NCBI GenBank assembly: GCA_009840445.1
Contig: VXNS01000076.1
Span: 1 to 36,512 of the forward strand
Length of the DNA: 36,512 bases
Origin: Synechococcus sp. SB0662_bin_14
Lineage (GTDB): Bacteria; Cyanobacteriota; Cyanobacteriia; PCC-6307; Cyanobiaceae
Reading direction: 5' to 3'
A model generated the notes under the pieces. That model did no database searches and was not told where the DNA came from. It saw nothing but the letters and a program-made list of their open reading frames with translations. Positions 24,401 to 33,276 of the stretch are shown here, in pieces. A program made the translations under genes and the position numbers. The number at the start of each line of letters is the position of its first letter. Positions within the stretch are counted from its first letter, which is position 1.

Positions 24401-25144
24401 ATGACGCTCACCCCACATCTATGGACCCTGGCGTTTGCCACCGCCCTGGCCACCCATGTCCTGGCGGCGGTGCTGTTGCCTCGGATCCTGTCCAGGCGCC
24501 AGAACGATCCCCCTCCCCCCAAGCCCGTTCTGGTGTCCCTCGCCACCGCACCCGCCCGCCCCGCTCCTGCGGCAACCCCACCGGCGCCCGTGCGGCCCAC
24601 GCCGCCGGTGGCCAGGCAGCCCGAGCCCGAGCCGGAGGCGCCACCAACACCGGAGGTTGCGCCACCCCAGCCCGCACCCGTACCAACAGCGGTCAAGCCG
24701 ATGCCAGTGGCCACACCACCGCAAGCGCCGTCCAGGCCGCTAACAGCCGCTGTCAGCGACGACGACAGAACTCCCGCCCAGGAGACGCCTGCCAACACAA
24801 CCACAGCGGTGGCGCCCACGCCTGCCCTGGATACCGTGGACCTGGCCCGATTACAGAACCAGTACGGCAAGGCTGCGCATCTCTGGTTGAACAAACACAA
24901 ACGCTATCCTTCCCGTGCGCAATACCGGGGGGACGAGGGGACAGTGCTGGTGACGTTTACCGTGAATCGCCATGGTGAGGTTTTGGAGTATAGTCTGGAA
25001 CGCAGCAGTGGTAATGCTCTACTGGACAAAGAGGCTTTGGCGGCAATTAGACGAGCCCAGCCTTTGCCTGTTTTTCCCGAGGACCTGGCAGAAGTTAAAG
25101 AGACCATCACCGTACGTGTCCCAATACAATTTCAGTTGCGCTAA
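24401..25144 (+). CDS. tonB: TonB energy-transducing protein
   Basis: 247 residues. The N-terminal membrane anchor is about residues 8-26 (WTLAFATALATHVLAAVLL). A long Pro/Ala-rich periplasmic spacer follows (about residues 37-135, with PEPEPEAPPTP). The C-terminal TonB domain has YPSRAQYRGDEGTVLVTFTV, NRHGEVLEYSLERSSGNALLDKEAL and RAQPLPVFPEDL. It spans the periplasm and pulls on TonB-dependent receptors. It is the last gene of exbB-exbD-exbD-tonB, 6 bp after the second exbD. The only visible client in the window is the heme receptor at 5.2 kb. Confidence 0.94.
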   Translation: MTLTPHLWTLAFATALATHVLAAVLLPRILSRRQNDPPPPKPVLVSLATAPARPAPAATPPAPVRPTPPVARQPEPEPEAPPTPEVAPPQPAPVPTAVKPMPVATPPQAPSRPLTAAVSDDDRTPAQETPANTTTAVAPTPALDTVDLARLQNQYGKAAHLWLNKHKRYPSRAQYRGDEGTVLVTFTVNRHGEVLEYSLERSSGNALLDKEALAAIRRAQPLPVFPEDLAEVKETITVRVPIQFQLR

Positions 25145-25168
25145 GATCTCGGTTTAACAGGTTTAACG

Positions 25169-25810
25169 ATGAACAGTAACATTGTGGCCGTCAGCGGCGC
25201 CAGTGGCCGGACGGGATTGCGCATTGCCGAAGAAGCCCTGGCCCGGGGGCGGGCCGTGCGGCTGTTGGTGCGGCCAGCCTCGAAATTGCCCCCGTCCCTG
25301 GCCCGTTGCGACATCCGGCGCCTGGACTTTGGCCGGTTGCCCCAGCTTGTGGAGGCCCTTCGCGGTTGCCATAGCCTGGTGATGGCCACAGGGGCACGGC
25401 CATCCGCCAATCTCTTCGGGCCGTTTCAAGTGGACACCCGGACTGTGGGACGGCAGGTGCAGGCCTGTCAAGAGGCCGGCGTGGGGCGGGTGGTGCTGGT
25501 GAGTTCCCTGTGCAGTGGCCAACTCTGGCACAATCTCAACCTGTTTGGCCTGATCCTGGTGTGCAAGCGCTGGGGAGAGGAGGCTCTGGAGCACAGCAGT
25601 CTGGACTGGACCATTGTGCGGCCAGGGGGCCTGAAGGAAACAGAAGCCAATCTGGAGCAGCAGGAGTTGGTGGTCAGTGGCGCCAATACCCAGCAGCAGG
25701 GCGTCATTCCCCGCCGCCTGGTGGCCCGCTACTGCCTGGAGTGCCTCGACACCCCCGACACCATTCACCAAGTGTTGGAAATCACCAGCCAGCCCCGCCC
25801 GGCGCCGTGA
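25169..25810 (+). CDS. Atypical SDR, NAD(P)-binding protein
   Basis: 213 residues with an N-terminal dinucleotide-binding motif (VAVSGASGRTGLRI) and Rossmann-fold order: RRLDFGRLPQLVEAL, LVMATGAR, VGRVVLVSSLC and LDWTIVRPGGLKE. The classical Tyr-x3-Lys catalytic pair is not evident, as in atypical SDRs of the NmrA/Ycf39-like group common in cyanobacteria. The substrate is unknown. It starts 24 bp after tonB and could be transcribed with it. It ends 60 bp before gcvT. Confidence 0.8.
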   Translation: MNSNIVAVSGASGRTGLRIAEEALARGRAVRLLVRPASKLPPSLARCDIRRLDFGRLPQLVEALRGCHSLVMATGARPSANLFGPFQVDTRTVGRQVQACQEAGVGRVVLVSSLCSGQLWHNLNLFGLILVCKRWGEEALEHSSLDWTIVRPGGLKETEANLEQQELVVSGANTQQQGVIPRRLVARYCLECLDTPDTIHQVLEITSQPRPAP

Positions 25811-25870
25811 CCCGGCATCCCCGTTCTCCCACCACGGCAGACTGGGGACCCCAGCAATTCCTCCGATCCC

Positions 25871-26995
25871 ATGGATCACAGCACCGGCAAAACCACCCCC
25901 CTCCATAACGCTGCCCAAGAAGCCGGGGCCCGCTTTGGTCCCTTTGCCGGCTGGATCATGTCTTTGCAGTTCGCTGGGGTGGTGGCGGAGCACCGGGCTG
26001 TGCGCAGCGCCGTCGGGGTATTCGACATCTCCCATATGGGGGTGCTTACCCTGCGGGGACCGGCGGTGAAAGATGCCCTCCAGGGCCTGGTGCCCTCGGA
26101 TCTGGGGCGCATTGGACCAGGGGAAGCCCAGTACACGGTCCTGCTCAACGAACAGGGGGGCATCCTTGACGACCTGATTGTCTATGACCGTGGCCTGGTG
26201 GCAGGGCGGCATGAGGTGGTGGTGGTCGTCAATGCCGCCCGCTGCGCCGCGGACACCGCTTGGCTGGAACACCATCTTGTGCCCAGGGAATGCACCGTCT
26301 CCGACCGCAAAGGCGACGGGGTGCTGCTGGCCCTGCAGGGTCCCCGGGCCGTGCCCCTGCTGGAGCGTTTGCGGGCCTGGGACCTGAAAGGACTGCCCCG
26401 TTTTGGCCATCGCCAACTGGACTGGGGTGATGAGCAAGTGTTTCTGGCCCGCACCGGGTACACCGGTGAGGATGGCGTGGAGATGCTGTTGTCCCGTGAA
26501 GGGGGGCAACGGCTGTGGCGGGAGTTGCTGGAGCACGGGGTGCAGCCTTGTGGCCTGGCGGCCCGGGACACCCTGCGCCTTGAGGCTGCCCTCCACCTGT
26601 ACGGCCAGGACATGGACACCAGCCACACCCCCCTGGAGGCCTCCCTGGGCTGGTTGGTGCATCTGGAAATGCCCCATCCCTTCATCGGTCGCGGGGTTTT
26701 GGAAGCCCAAACCCGGACGGGTGTGCCACGACGATTGGTGGGCCTCAACCTGCAAGGGCGCGCCATTGCCCGGCACGGCCATTCCATCCTGGACACCACG
26801 GGGGGCATCATCGGGGTGGTCACCAGCGGCAGTTGGTCCCCCAGCCTGGGCCATGCCGTTGCCCTGGGCTACGTGCCCCCCGCCATGGCCAAACCCGGCA
26901 CGGACCTGTTGGTGCAGGTGCGGGGCCAGCAGGTGGCCGCCCGTGTGGTGCGCCGCCCCTTCTATCGCCGTCCGGCGGCATCCCTTGCCGGGTGA
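25871..26995 (+). CDS. gcvT: Aminomethyltransferase of the glycine cleavage system (T protein)
   Basis: 374 residues, the normal length. GcvT transfers the aminomethyl carbon of glycine to tetrahydrofolate, which in cyanobacteria supports photorespiratory glycine breakdown. Signatures are EAGARFGPFAGWIMSLQF, EHRAVRSAVGVFDISHMG, ARTGYTGEDGVEML, GLAARDTLRLEAALHLYG and GGIIGVVTSGSWSPSLG. The other glycine cleavage genes are not in the window, and no glycine riboswitch fits the 60-bp gap upstream. Confidence 0.96.
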   Translation: MDHSTGKTTPLHNAAQEAGARFGPFAGWIMSLQFAGVVAEHRAVRSAVGVFDISHMGVLTLRGPAVKDALQGLVPSDLGRIGPGEAQYTVLLNEQGGILDDLIVYDRGLVAGRHEVVVVVNAARCAADTAWLEHHLVPRECTVSDRKGDGVLLALQGPRAVPLLERLRAWDLKGLPRFGHRQLDWGDEQVFLARTGYTGEDGVEMLLSREGGQRLWRELLEHGVQPCGLAARDTLRLEAALHLYGQDMDTSHTPLEASLGWLVHLEMPHPFIGRGVLEAQTRTGVPRRLVGLNLQGRAIARHGHSILDTTGGIIGVVTSGSWSPSLGHAVALGYVPPAMAKPGTDLLVQVRGQQVAARVVRRPFYRRPAASLAG

Positions 26996-27052
26996 CGGGT
27001 TGAAGCCCTAGAGTTCCTCAAAGGCAGTTATTTTGCGGCAAAGGAGGCAACT

Positions 27053-27652
27053 GTGGAGCCCATCCCCAACGCCATGGCCTTCTTCGCCCGCAGCGCGGGC
27101 CGTTGGCGTTCCCAGCGCACCAGCCATCATTTACTCCACCGCCGCACCGAGGCAGGCACCAGCCACATCGAAGTGGTCACCCTGACTCCGGAGGACGAAC
27201 GCCTGGTGGCCATTGCCCGTCTTCACGGCGAACCCCCCGAGGCCGTCCGGGGCGGCTGCCATGTGCGTTGGCTAGGGTCCATGGCCTGGGACCGGGCCGG
27301 GGAGGATCACCAGGGGGAGACGGTCTTTGCCCTGATTCCCACCGACGACCACGGTCGCCAGGGGAAGCTGCTGCGGGACCGCGGCTATGCCGAGACCGCA
27401 ACGGTGGCGGGACAGTTCCGCATGGATGACGAGGACGGCCTGGAATTGACCACCACCTACGAGACCATGGGTAGCCGGGAACGCTTCTGGTTCGTCAACC
27501 CCCACGTGCGTCTACGCACCAGCACGGTGGAGGGGCTCTCCAATACGGCGTCCTTGTCTGTTGAAACCCGGATTCAAGGCGCCAGTAGACCTGAACCGAC
27601 ACCCGGTCCACCACCGGACACGGCCCTGCGGCAGGCCGCCCTGGGCTGGTGA
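27053..27652 (+). CDS. cpcS: CpcS/CpeS-type phycobiliprotein lyase
   Basis: 199 residues from a GTG at 27053 with an excellent AAAGGAGG seven bases upstream. CpcS-type lyases attach phycocyanobilin to Cys-84-type sites of phycobiliproteins. Family sequence is readable throughout: FFARSAGRWRSQRTSHHLLH, GSMAWDR, GYAETATVAGQFRMD, TTYETMGSRERFWF and VRLRTSTVEGLSNTASLSVE. The last ~22 residues are a Pro-rich tail. It sits just ahead of cpcG, so two phycobilisome genes are together. Whether it serves phycocyanin or phycoerythrin cannot be told from sequence alone. Confidence 0.9.
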   Translation: MEPIPNAMAFFARSAGRWRSQRTSHHLLHRRTEAGTSHIEVVTLTPEDERLVAIARLHGEPPEAVRGGCHVRWLGSMAWDRAGEDHQGETVFALIPTDDHGRQGKLLRDRGYAETATVAGQFRMDDEDGLELTTTYETMGSRERFWFVNPHVRLRTSTVEGLSNTASLSVETRIQGASRPEPTPGPPPDTALRQAALGW

Positions 27653-27744
27653 GCAACGTTAAGGACTGTGATTCCACCGCCCTCTGCCGACCATGTCTCA
27701 GCGGATTGTCCCCTAGCATCCAAGCCGTACCGAGCCGGTGACCC

Positions 27745-28503
27745 GTGGCACTTCCGCTTCTCAGCTACGCCCTTGAAACCCAGAATTCCCGGGTGAAAGA
27801 CTACGGGGGTGCTGATGATGACCAGGCACGCATCTTCAGCACCCAGAAGGTGCTCAGCGATGCCGACTACACGGCCCTCATTGAAGCGGCCTATCGGCAG
27901 ATTTTCTTCCACGCCTTCAAGTATAGCCGGGACGCCTTTCTGGAGTCCCAACTGCGCAATAACCAGATTACGGTGCGGGATTTTATCCGCGGCCTCCTGC
28001 TCTCGGACACCTTCAGAAGCTCCTTCTACCGCTTCAACAGCAATTACCAGGTGGTGACCCAGATGGTGCAGCGGGTTCTGGGACGGGATGTCCATGGCCA
28101 GGCGGAAACCATTGCCTGGTCCATCGTCATCTGCAACAAGGGCTTGGCGGGTCTGGTGGACGCCCTGCTGGATTCCCAGGAATATGTCGATAACTTCGGC
28201 TACGACACGGTCCCCTACCAGCGTCACCGGGTGCTGCCGGGGCGGGAGTTGGGGGAAACGCCGTTCAACATCAAGTCTCCTCGCTACGAGTCCTACTGGC
28301 GCGGTATTCTGGGCTTCCCCAGGGCCGTCTTTGTCGGCACTGCCACCAAGAAGTTGCCTTCCCGAGCCAGTGCAAGTCGTGGCGGTAACCCCAACGACTA
28401 CCGCGCCTGGGTTGGCGCCGTGGGGGCAACCCGGTGTGTTGCCGGTGGCAGCACCAACACCTCCTTCGATTACATGAGCAAGGTGCGCTATCGCAAGGTC
28501 TGA
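27745..28503 (+). CDS. cpcG: Phycobilisome rod-core linker
   Basis: 252 residues. A GTG start at 27745 gives [17 protein letters not shown], the typical CpcG N-terminus. The linker domain (about residues 25-175) has [60 protein letters not shown] and [20 protein letters not shown]. The C-terminal part (YRAWVG to the RKV end) would bind the allophycocyanin core. It links phycocyanin rods to the core on the thylakoid surface. A long inverted repeat follows at 28524. Confidence 0.96.
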   Translation: MALPLLSYALETQNSRVKDYGGADDDQARIFSTQKVLSDADYTALIEAAYRQIFFHAFKYSRDAFLESQLRNNQITVRDFIRGLLLSDTFRSSFYRFNSNYQVVTQMVQRVLGRDVHGQAETIAWSIVICNKGLAGLVDALLDSQEYVDNFGYDTVPYQRHRVLPGRELGETPFNIKSPRYESYWRGILGFPRAVFVGTATKKLPSRASASRGGNPNDYRAWVGAVGATRCVAGGSTNTSFDYMSKVRYRKV

Positions 28504-28523
28504 GGCCCGAGGCATGGGGATGG

Positions 28524-28600
28524 GGGATCACTGTTAGGGAAGCCTCACCGATGGCGCTGGAATGGTTGTGATTTCGGCAAAACCTCTCCACAGTGATCCC
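28524..28600. repeat. Long hairpin between cpcG and the DUF4912 gene
   Basis: GGGATCACTGT (28524-28534) and its exact complement ACAGTGATCCC (28590-28600) enclose 55 bases that contain a further short complementary stretch (CCGA/TCGG). The second arm is followed by AAAGTCTTTC, and the next gene starts 17 bp later. It could end the cpcG transcript or form a structured leader for the next gene. Confidence 0.6.
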
Positions 28601-28617
28601 AAAGTCTTTCTTTAGAG

Positions 28618-29796
28618 ATGGCTGACCTTCCTCCCCTCTCCTCCCTGGCCCGCCTCACCCTGAGACAACTCCGCTCGATTGCCAGCCAACTGGGCGTCAC
28701 CCTCTACAGCCGCAAAAGAAAAAGCGATCTGGTTCAAGAGATTGGCCAGCATTCAGATGCGGAGGATCCGGCGTCACACCAAGCCTCCGGATCCAACGGT
28801 TCCCAATCCGTGCAGAAGAACGGCGTCGCTGCTGCCCCTCACTCCCCCATCAGCCAGGCTGTCCCAAGGACCTCTGCGCCCCAGTCTCGCCCCGAAGCAG
28901 GGGCATCGACAGTTTCCGAAGACAATGACCGTGTTGTCTTCTTGCCCCGTGACCCGGAGTGGGGCTACGTCTTCTGGGAGATCTCTCCGGAAACACGCAA
29001 AGCTGCGGAGGAAGCTGGAGCCCAGCAACTGTGCTTGCGGGTCAGTGACGTGACAGGCCTGGGGGAAGGCGCCGCCCATCCCCACACCCTCCAGGAGGTG
29101 CCTGTGGATGCCAACGTCACGGATTGGCATGTGCCGATGCCCCTCAGCAATCGGGATTACCGGGTTGAGCTGGGTTTCCGGCTTGAGGATACCGGCTGGT
29201 TGTCCGTGGCGTTCTCCGCCAAGGCAAGGGTGCCTGCAGCCAGGCCCAGTGAGCGGATTCTGGATCAGTTTGTGCCGTTTTCCCTGGATACCGCCACCCC
29301 CATCCCCCTGCCCACTCCGGAGGAGATCCCTCTGGACAGCACCATTCATGAGCGGCTCTACCAGGTGGCCACCGGCTTCTCCCTCCGCAGGCAAGGGTCG
29401 GAAGGGTTCCAGCAACCGCTGCCGGAGTTTGGAGAACAGGGGGAGCAAGCCGGCTTCTCCGATTCCGCCGCCGGCATCTGGGCCAGTGGTCGTACGGACT
29501 CCGGCGCCGGGCTGGCGCGCCAGCGCTCCTTCTGGCTGGTGGCGGATGCCGAACTCATTGTCTATGGCGCCACGGATCCTTCCGCCTCCCTTACCATCGG
29601 TGAAGAGCCGGTGCCCCTCACACCGGAAGGCACCTTCCGCATTCAGGTGCCCTTCCGCGATGGCCAGCAGCACTATGCCATCAAGGCGGTGGCGGCCGAC
29701 GGGGAGCAGAAGCGTGAGGTCACCATGGCCTTCCAGCGCACAACCCCCTGCGACAACACCAACACCGCTGCAGACGCTGTAGGGGAGTGGTTTTGA
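28618..29796 (+). CDS. DUF4912-domain protein
   Basis: 392 residues. The first ~40 residues (LARLTLRQLRSIASQLGV, then RKRKSDLVQEI) resemble a SAP/Rho-N-like helical nucleic-acid-binding fold. After a Ser/Pro-rich linker, the DUF4912 domain (about 103-215) begins with VVFLPRDPEWGYVFWEI and has DYRVELGF and WLSVAFSAKARVP. The C-terminal part has QRSFWLVADAELIVYGATDP and VPLTPEGTFRIQVPF, a beta-rich domain. The family is widespread in cyanobacteria with no established function. It sits between phycobilisome genes and an MscS channel. Confidence 0.8.
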   Translation: MADLPPLSSLARLTLRQLRSIASQLGVTLYSRKRKSDLVQEIGQHSDAEDPASHQASGSNGSQSVQKNGVAAAPHSPISQAVPRTSAPQSRPEAGASTVSEDNDRVVFLPRDPEWGYVFWEISPETRKAAEEAGAQQLCLRVSDVTGLGEGAAHPHTLQEVPVDANVTDWHVPMPLSNRDYRVELGFRLEDTGWLSVAFSAKARVPAARPSERILDQFVPFSLDTATPIPLPTPEEIPLDSTIHERLYQVATGFSLRRQGSEGFQQPLPEFGEQGEQAGFSDSAAGIWASGRTDSGAGLARQRSFWLVADAELIVYGATDPSASLTIGEEPVPLTPEGTFRIQVPFRDGQQHYAIKAVAADGEQKREVTMAFQRTTPCDNTNTAADAVGEWF

Positions 29797-29801
29797 GACT
29801 G

Positions 29802-29963
29802 ATGTGGAAACTTCTCCCCCTGGCGGGGGTGATCATCGTTCCCCAGGTGGTGCCACGGTTGATGGTCCACCTGGGAATTGGCGTAGGCGTGGCGTTTGCC
29901 GTTGTGGCGGTTTGTCTGTGGTTTGCCCTGCTGGTGAGTCGGGCCCGGATGCCTGGGCATTGA
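29802..29963 (+). CDS. Small hydrophobic protein, partly antisense to mscS
   Basis: 53 codons from an ATG 5 bp after the DUF4912 stop: a short hydrophobic start (WKLLPLAGVIIVPQVV), then a strong membrane stretch (GVGVAFAVVAVCLWFALLVS) and a basic end. A TTG at 29793 would overlap the DUF4912 stop. It reads as a two-segment membrane protein and seems as likely to be translated as the opposing C-terminal tail of the mechanosensitive channel gene, which it overlaps by 131 bp. No family is recognised. Confidence 0.45.
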   Translation: MWKLLPLAGVIIVPQVVPRLMVHLGIGVGVAFAVVAVCLWFALLVSRARMPGH

Positions 29964-30993
29964 GATAGAGGGTCCGGGTGGGGAAGGCAAACTCGATGCC
30001 TTGCTCTGCGAACATTTGCACCAGGGCCACGTTCACCTGCTGCTGGGCATCAAGAGCTTGTACGTAGTTGTTGGTGGGGATGTTGTAGCAGAGTTCAAAA
30101 TCCAGACTGCTGGCGCCAAATTCGACGAAGTGACAACGGTCGAAGTCGGCATCCTTCACCCCCTCCACAATGGCCCGCACCATGGTGGGGATCCGCTCCA
30201 GAGCCTGAGGGGGGGTGTCGTAGGTGACGCCGAAGCGGTAGATGCGGCGGCGGCGCTCCATCACGGTGTAGTTGGAGAGGGTCTGGTTGGCCAGTGATGA
30301 GTTGGTCATCACCACCAACTCCCCGTCCACGCTGCGCAACCGTGTGGAGTGGATGCCCACCTGCTCCACCTTGGCCCAGGTGCCGCTGTCGCCCACGTGG
30401 AGAAAATCTCCGTTGCGGAAGGGCTTATCCAGCAGAATGTAGATGTATTCAAAGAACTCGGCCACAGGTTTTTGGAGCGCCAGGCCGGCGCCGATGCCAC
30501 CGGCGCTCAGCAGTGCCCACAGGGCCCCCAGAGGCACACCGAGGGACTGCATGTAGATCACCCCGCCCAGCACCCAGACCAAGGCCCGCAACATGGGTTT
30601 CAGCGCTGTAAGGATCTCGAAACCGGCATCGTCATCCCGATCCCTGGCGAGTCGCTGGAAGGCACTGGTGAGCAGCCGCACCAGGATGCGGTTGACAGCC
30701 TGTACAAGCACCACTGCGGTCACCAGCCCGGTCAGCGCTGTAACGATCCGGTCACCAATGCCCTCATAGGGAATCCCTTCCCAGGCCCAGACCACCACCG
30801 TCATGGAGAACATGGGAACCAGGGCCTTGTGGGCTGTCTTGATGATGAAGTCGTCAGTGGTGGTGGCGGTTCTCCGGGTGAGCCGTGTCGCCACGGCCAG
30901 GCCAATGCGCCCCAGCAGCCAGACCACCAGCAGCCCGCCCACCAGCTTGGCCAACGCAACGGGCAGGGCGGCAATCAACTCCTGGGCAGGCAT
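29833..30993 (-). CDS. MscS-family mechanosensitive ion channel
   Basis: 386 residues with four N-terminal hydrophobic segments, then the pore helix and beta domain of MscS. The diagnostic stretch is LWALLSAGGIGAGLALQKPV, then AEFFEYIYILLDKPFRNGDF, VEQVGIHSTRLRSVDGELVVMTNS and NQTLSNYTV. The C-terminal alpha-beta domain ends at FAFPTRTLYLNAQ. The ~34 residues after it are Pro/Gln/Arg-rich and coincide with the opposite-strand small protein, so they may not matter. It would release solutes on hypo-osmotic shock. It is divergent from the ABC1 kinase gene over 79 bp. Confidence 0.92.
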   Translation of the reverse strand: MPAQELIAALPVALAKLVGGLLVVWLLGRIGLAVATRLTRRTATTTDDFIIKTAHKALVPMFSMTVVVWAWEGIPYEGIGDRIVTALTGLVTAVVLVQAVNRILVRLLTSAFQRLARDRDDDAGFEILTALKPMLRALVWVLGGVIYMQSLGVPLGALWALLSAGGIGAGLALQKPVAEFFEYIYILLDKPFRNGDFLHVGDSGTWAKVEQVGIHSTRLRSVDGELVVMTNSSLANQTLSNYTVMERRRRIYRFGVTYDTPPQALERIPTMVRAIVEGVKDADFDRCHFVEFGASSLDFELCYNIPTNNYVQALDAQQQVNVALVQMFAEQGIEFAFPTRTLYLNAQASGPDSPAGQTTDKPPQRQTPRLRQFPGGPSTVAPPGER

Positions 30994-31072
30994 GGAATCG
31001 CAGCAAAACCGACGCTCAGCCTATTCCCGCCACCAGGACGGAAGAAACTTTTTAGGCTGATGGGCGCATATT

Positions 31073-32773
31073 TTGGGCGAAGGTCCCTTGGCGTCTTCTG
31101 TCTTGCAGGCTGAGCAGCCACTGCGTTACGACCACGGCAGGGACCTGCTCTGGCTGCTGCTGCGGCCATGGCGGTTGATCAGCCGTCTTCTGGTGCTGTT
31201 GATGCACTTCACCGGGCTGGCGGTGCGTCTGGTGACCCAGGGGAGCAGCACGGACCACGGGGTCCAGAGCCGCCTGGCCCAGACGGTGTTGAAAACCCTC
31301 ACCCAGCTTGGACCCTGTTTTATCAAGGTGGGCCAGGCCCTCTCCACCCGCCCCGATCTGGTTCCCGGCGCCTGGCTGGATGAGCTCACCAAGCTGCAGG
31401 ATCAACTGCCGGCCTTCCCCCTGGAGGCCGCAAGGGAGATGGTGGAAACGGACCTGGGGCAGCCCGTGGACAAGTTGTTCCGCACGTTTCCCCGGGAACC
31501 CGTTGCCGCCGCCTCTTTGGGGCAAGTCTATAAGGCGCGACTCAACAACGGCCTCTGGGTTGCGGTGAAGGTGCAGCGGCCCGGTCTGGAGGCGGTGATC
31601 CGTCGGGACCTGGTGCTGCTGCGGCTTCTTGCCATGGTGTTCGGCCCTGCCCTGCCCCTCAACCTGGGGGACGGGTTGCCGGCCATCGTGGACGAGTTCG
31701 GCAGCAAGCTTTTCGAGGAGATCGACTATGACGCCGAAGCCCGCCACGCCCGCCGCTTTGCCCGGCAGTTCCGCGATAGTCCAACGGTGACGGCGCCGGC
31801 GGTGGTGGCCAGCCACAGTAGCCAGCGGATTCTCACCACCATCTGGCTGGAAGGCCCCAAGCTTCGGGATCCGGAGGAGCTGCGCCGCCATGGCCTGGAT
31901 CCCACCGCCTTGATTCGCACGGGCGTGACCGCGGGGCTGGAGCAGTTGCTGGAGCACGGCTTCTTCCATGCGGATCCCCATCCGGGAAACCTGATTGCCC
32001 TGCCTGGCCGGACAGGGGACAAGGGTCATCTGGGCTACGTGGATTTCGGGATGATGGACGAGATCAGCCAGGATGACCGCCTGATCATCACGGACTCCAT
32101 CATCCATCTGATCAACAAGGACTACGAGAGCCTGGCGGACGATTTTATCCGCCTGGGCTTTCTACGGTCCGACGTGGACCGGCGGCGTATTGTGCCCGCA
32201 CTCCGGGAGGTGCTGGCCATGAAGCTGGCCAACGCGGTGAGCGACTTCAACTTCAAGCAGGTGACGGATCGCTTCTCGGAGTTGATGTACGACTACCCCT
32301 TCAGGGTGCCCGCCCGCTTTGCCTTGATCATCCGCGCCCTGGTGAGCCAGGAGGGTGTGGCCCTGCGACTGGATCCGGATTTTCGGATTGTGGGTGTGGC
32401 CTATCCCTACGTGGCGCGGCGGTTGCTGGCGGCGGATACGGCGGAGCTGCGGGACAAGTTGCTGGACGTGCTCTTTGACCAGGAGGGGCGGCTGCGGCTG
32501 GAGCGGCTGGATAGCCTGCTAAGCGTGGCCCGGGACACGGGGGATGGGCAGGACGTGCTGCCCCTGGCCAGTTCCGGACTCCGTCTCCTGTTCACGGCGG
32601 ATGGCCGGATGTTGCGCCAGCGCCTGCTGCAAACCCTGGTGCGGGATGATCGACTGCAGACTCAGGATCTGGTGGGGCTGCTGAGCCTGCTGCAACGCCA
32701 CTTCGGGGCCGCCGACGTGGCCAAGGGTCTGGCCCAGTCCCTCTGGAAACGCCTGAATCCCCTCGCCGTCTGA
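31073..32773 (+). CDS. ABC1 (AarF/UbiB) family atypical protein kinase
   Basis: 566 residues from a TTG at 31073; no ATG is available in frame nearby. Kinase-like signatures of the ABC1 group are intact: KVGQALSTRPDLVPG, ASLGQVYKARL, VAVKVQRPG, HADPHPGNLIAL and YVDFGMMDEI. A hydrophobic N-terminal stretch (LISRLLVLLMHFTGLAVRL) may associate with the membrane. Cyanobacteria carry several members, linked to quinone and photosynthetic lipid metabolism. The exact role of this copy is not known. Confidence 0.9.
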   Translation: MGEGPLASSVLQAEQPLRYDHGRDLLWLLLRPWRLISRLLVLLMHFTGLAVRLVTQGSSTDHGVQSRLAQTVLKTLTQLGPCFIKVGQALSTRPDLVPGAWLDELTKLQDQLPAFPLEAAREMVETDLGQPVDKLFRTFPREPVAAASLGQVYKARLNNGLWVAVKVQRPGLEAVIRRDLVLLRLLAMVFGPALPLNLGDGLPAIVDEFGSKLFEEIDYDAEARHARRFARQFRDSPTVTAPAVVASHSSQRILTTIWLEGPKLRDPEELRRHGLDPTALIRTGVTAGLEQLLEHGFFHADPHPGNLIALPGRTGDKGHLGYVDFGMMDEISQDDRLIITDSIIHLINKDYESLADDFIRLGFLRSDVDRRRIVPALREVLAMKLANAVSDFNFKQVTDRFSELMYDYPFRVPARFALIIRALVSQEGVALRLDPDFRIVGVAYPYVARRLLAADTAELRDKLLDVLFDQEGRLRLERLDSLLSVARDTGDGQDVLPLASSGLRLLFTADGRMLRQRLLQTLVRDDRLQTQDLVGLLSLLQRHFGAADVAKGLAQSLWKRLNPLAV

Positions 32774-32830
32774 GGTGACCCCTGTAAAAGGTGCCCTACA
32801 CTACAACCCACTGGATCGGCACTGTGCAGT

Positions 32831-33268
32831 ATGGGTGAAAATCTTCTGAGTCCAGAGCTGCAGGAGCAACTGGACATGTTTCTTATGGCCCCCTACCACT
32901 GGCAGAGCCATCCCCCCTATGCCCTCAGCGGGATGGGGCTTCTGGTGGCCTTGTTGTGCGGTTTGACCTTTGCCCGCCAAATTGGCCGGCGCCTGGAGGA
33001 TTGGAAACAGGATCGTCTACCCCTCTTGCCCCTGGAGCGCCCCACAACGGTGATTCCCTATGGGGGCATCGTGGTGGGGACCGTCCTGTTCATTGGCGCC
33101 GGTCTGCAAGTGTTCGGCTTTGGCGCCGGGAGCAGCTTTTTCCTGGCTCTTCTTTTGGCGGTGGTCACCGGCGCCGGGCTCTGGCAACAATTGGAGGACC
33201 TCATGAGGCAAGTGGAGAAAGGCACCTTCGCCGCCGCTGATTTCGACTTTTTTGACACGCGCCGCTGA
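32831..33268 (+). CDS. Conserved-type membrane protein of unknown function
   Basis: 145 residues from the ATG at 32831. Three hydrophobic segments are visible: about 33-48 (LSGMGLLVALLCGLTF), 78-98 (GGIVVGTVLFIGAGLQVFGF) and 100-117 (FFLALLLAVVTGAGLW). They are separated by a charged loop (RQIGRRLEDWKQDR). The C-terminus is polar with FDFFDTRR. No family is recognised, but the coding quality is good. It is followed after 8 bp by a response regulator gene. Confidence 0.75.
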   Translation: MGENLLSPELQEQLDMFLMAPYHWQSHPPYALSGMGLLVALLCGLTFARQIGRRLEDWKQDRLPLLPLERPTTVIPYGGIVVGTVLFIGAGLQVFGFGAGSSFFLALLLAVVTGAGLWQQLEDLMRQVEKGTFAAADFDFFDTRR

Positions 33269-33276
33269 TCACCGCT

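Noticed and set aside
25811-25870. Glycine riboswitch before gcvT
   Set aside because: The gap is only 60 bp and shows no tandem glycine aptamer pattern.
25163-26854. 563-codon open frame on the minus strand opposite the SDR gene and gcvT
   Set aside because: Low-complexity Gly/Gln/His composition. The plus-strand genes are clear family members.
30349-32107. Long open frames opposite mscS (30349-31113) and opposite the ABC1 kinase (31052-32107)
   Set aside because: Shadows of strongly conserved genes, with no family features of their own.
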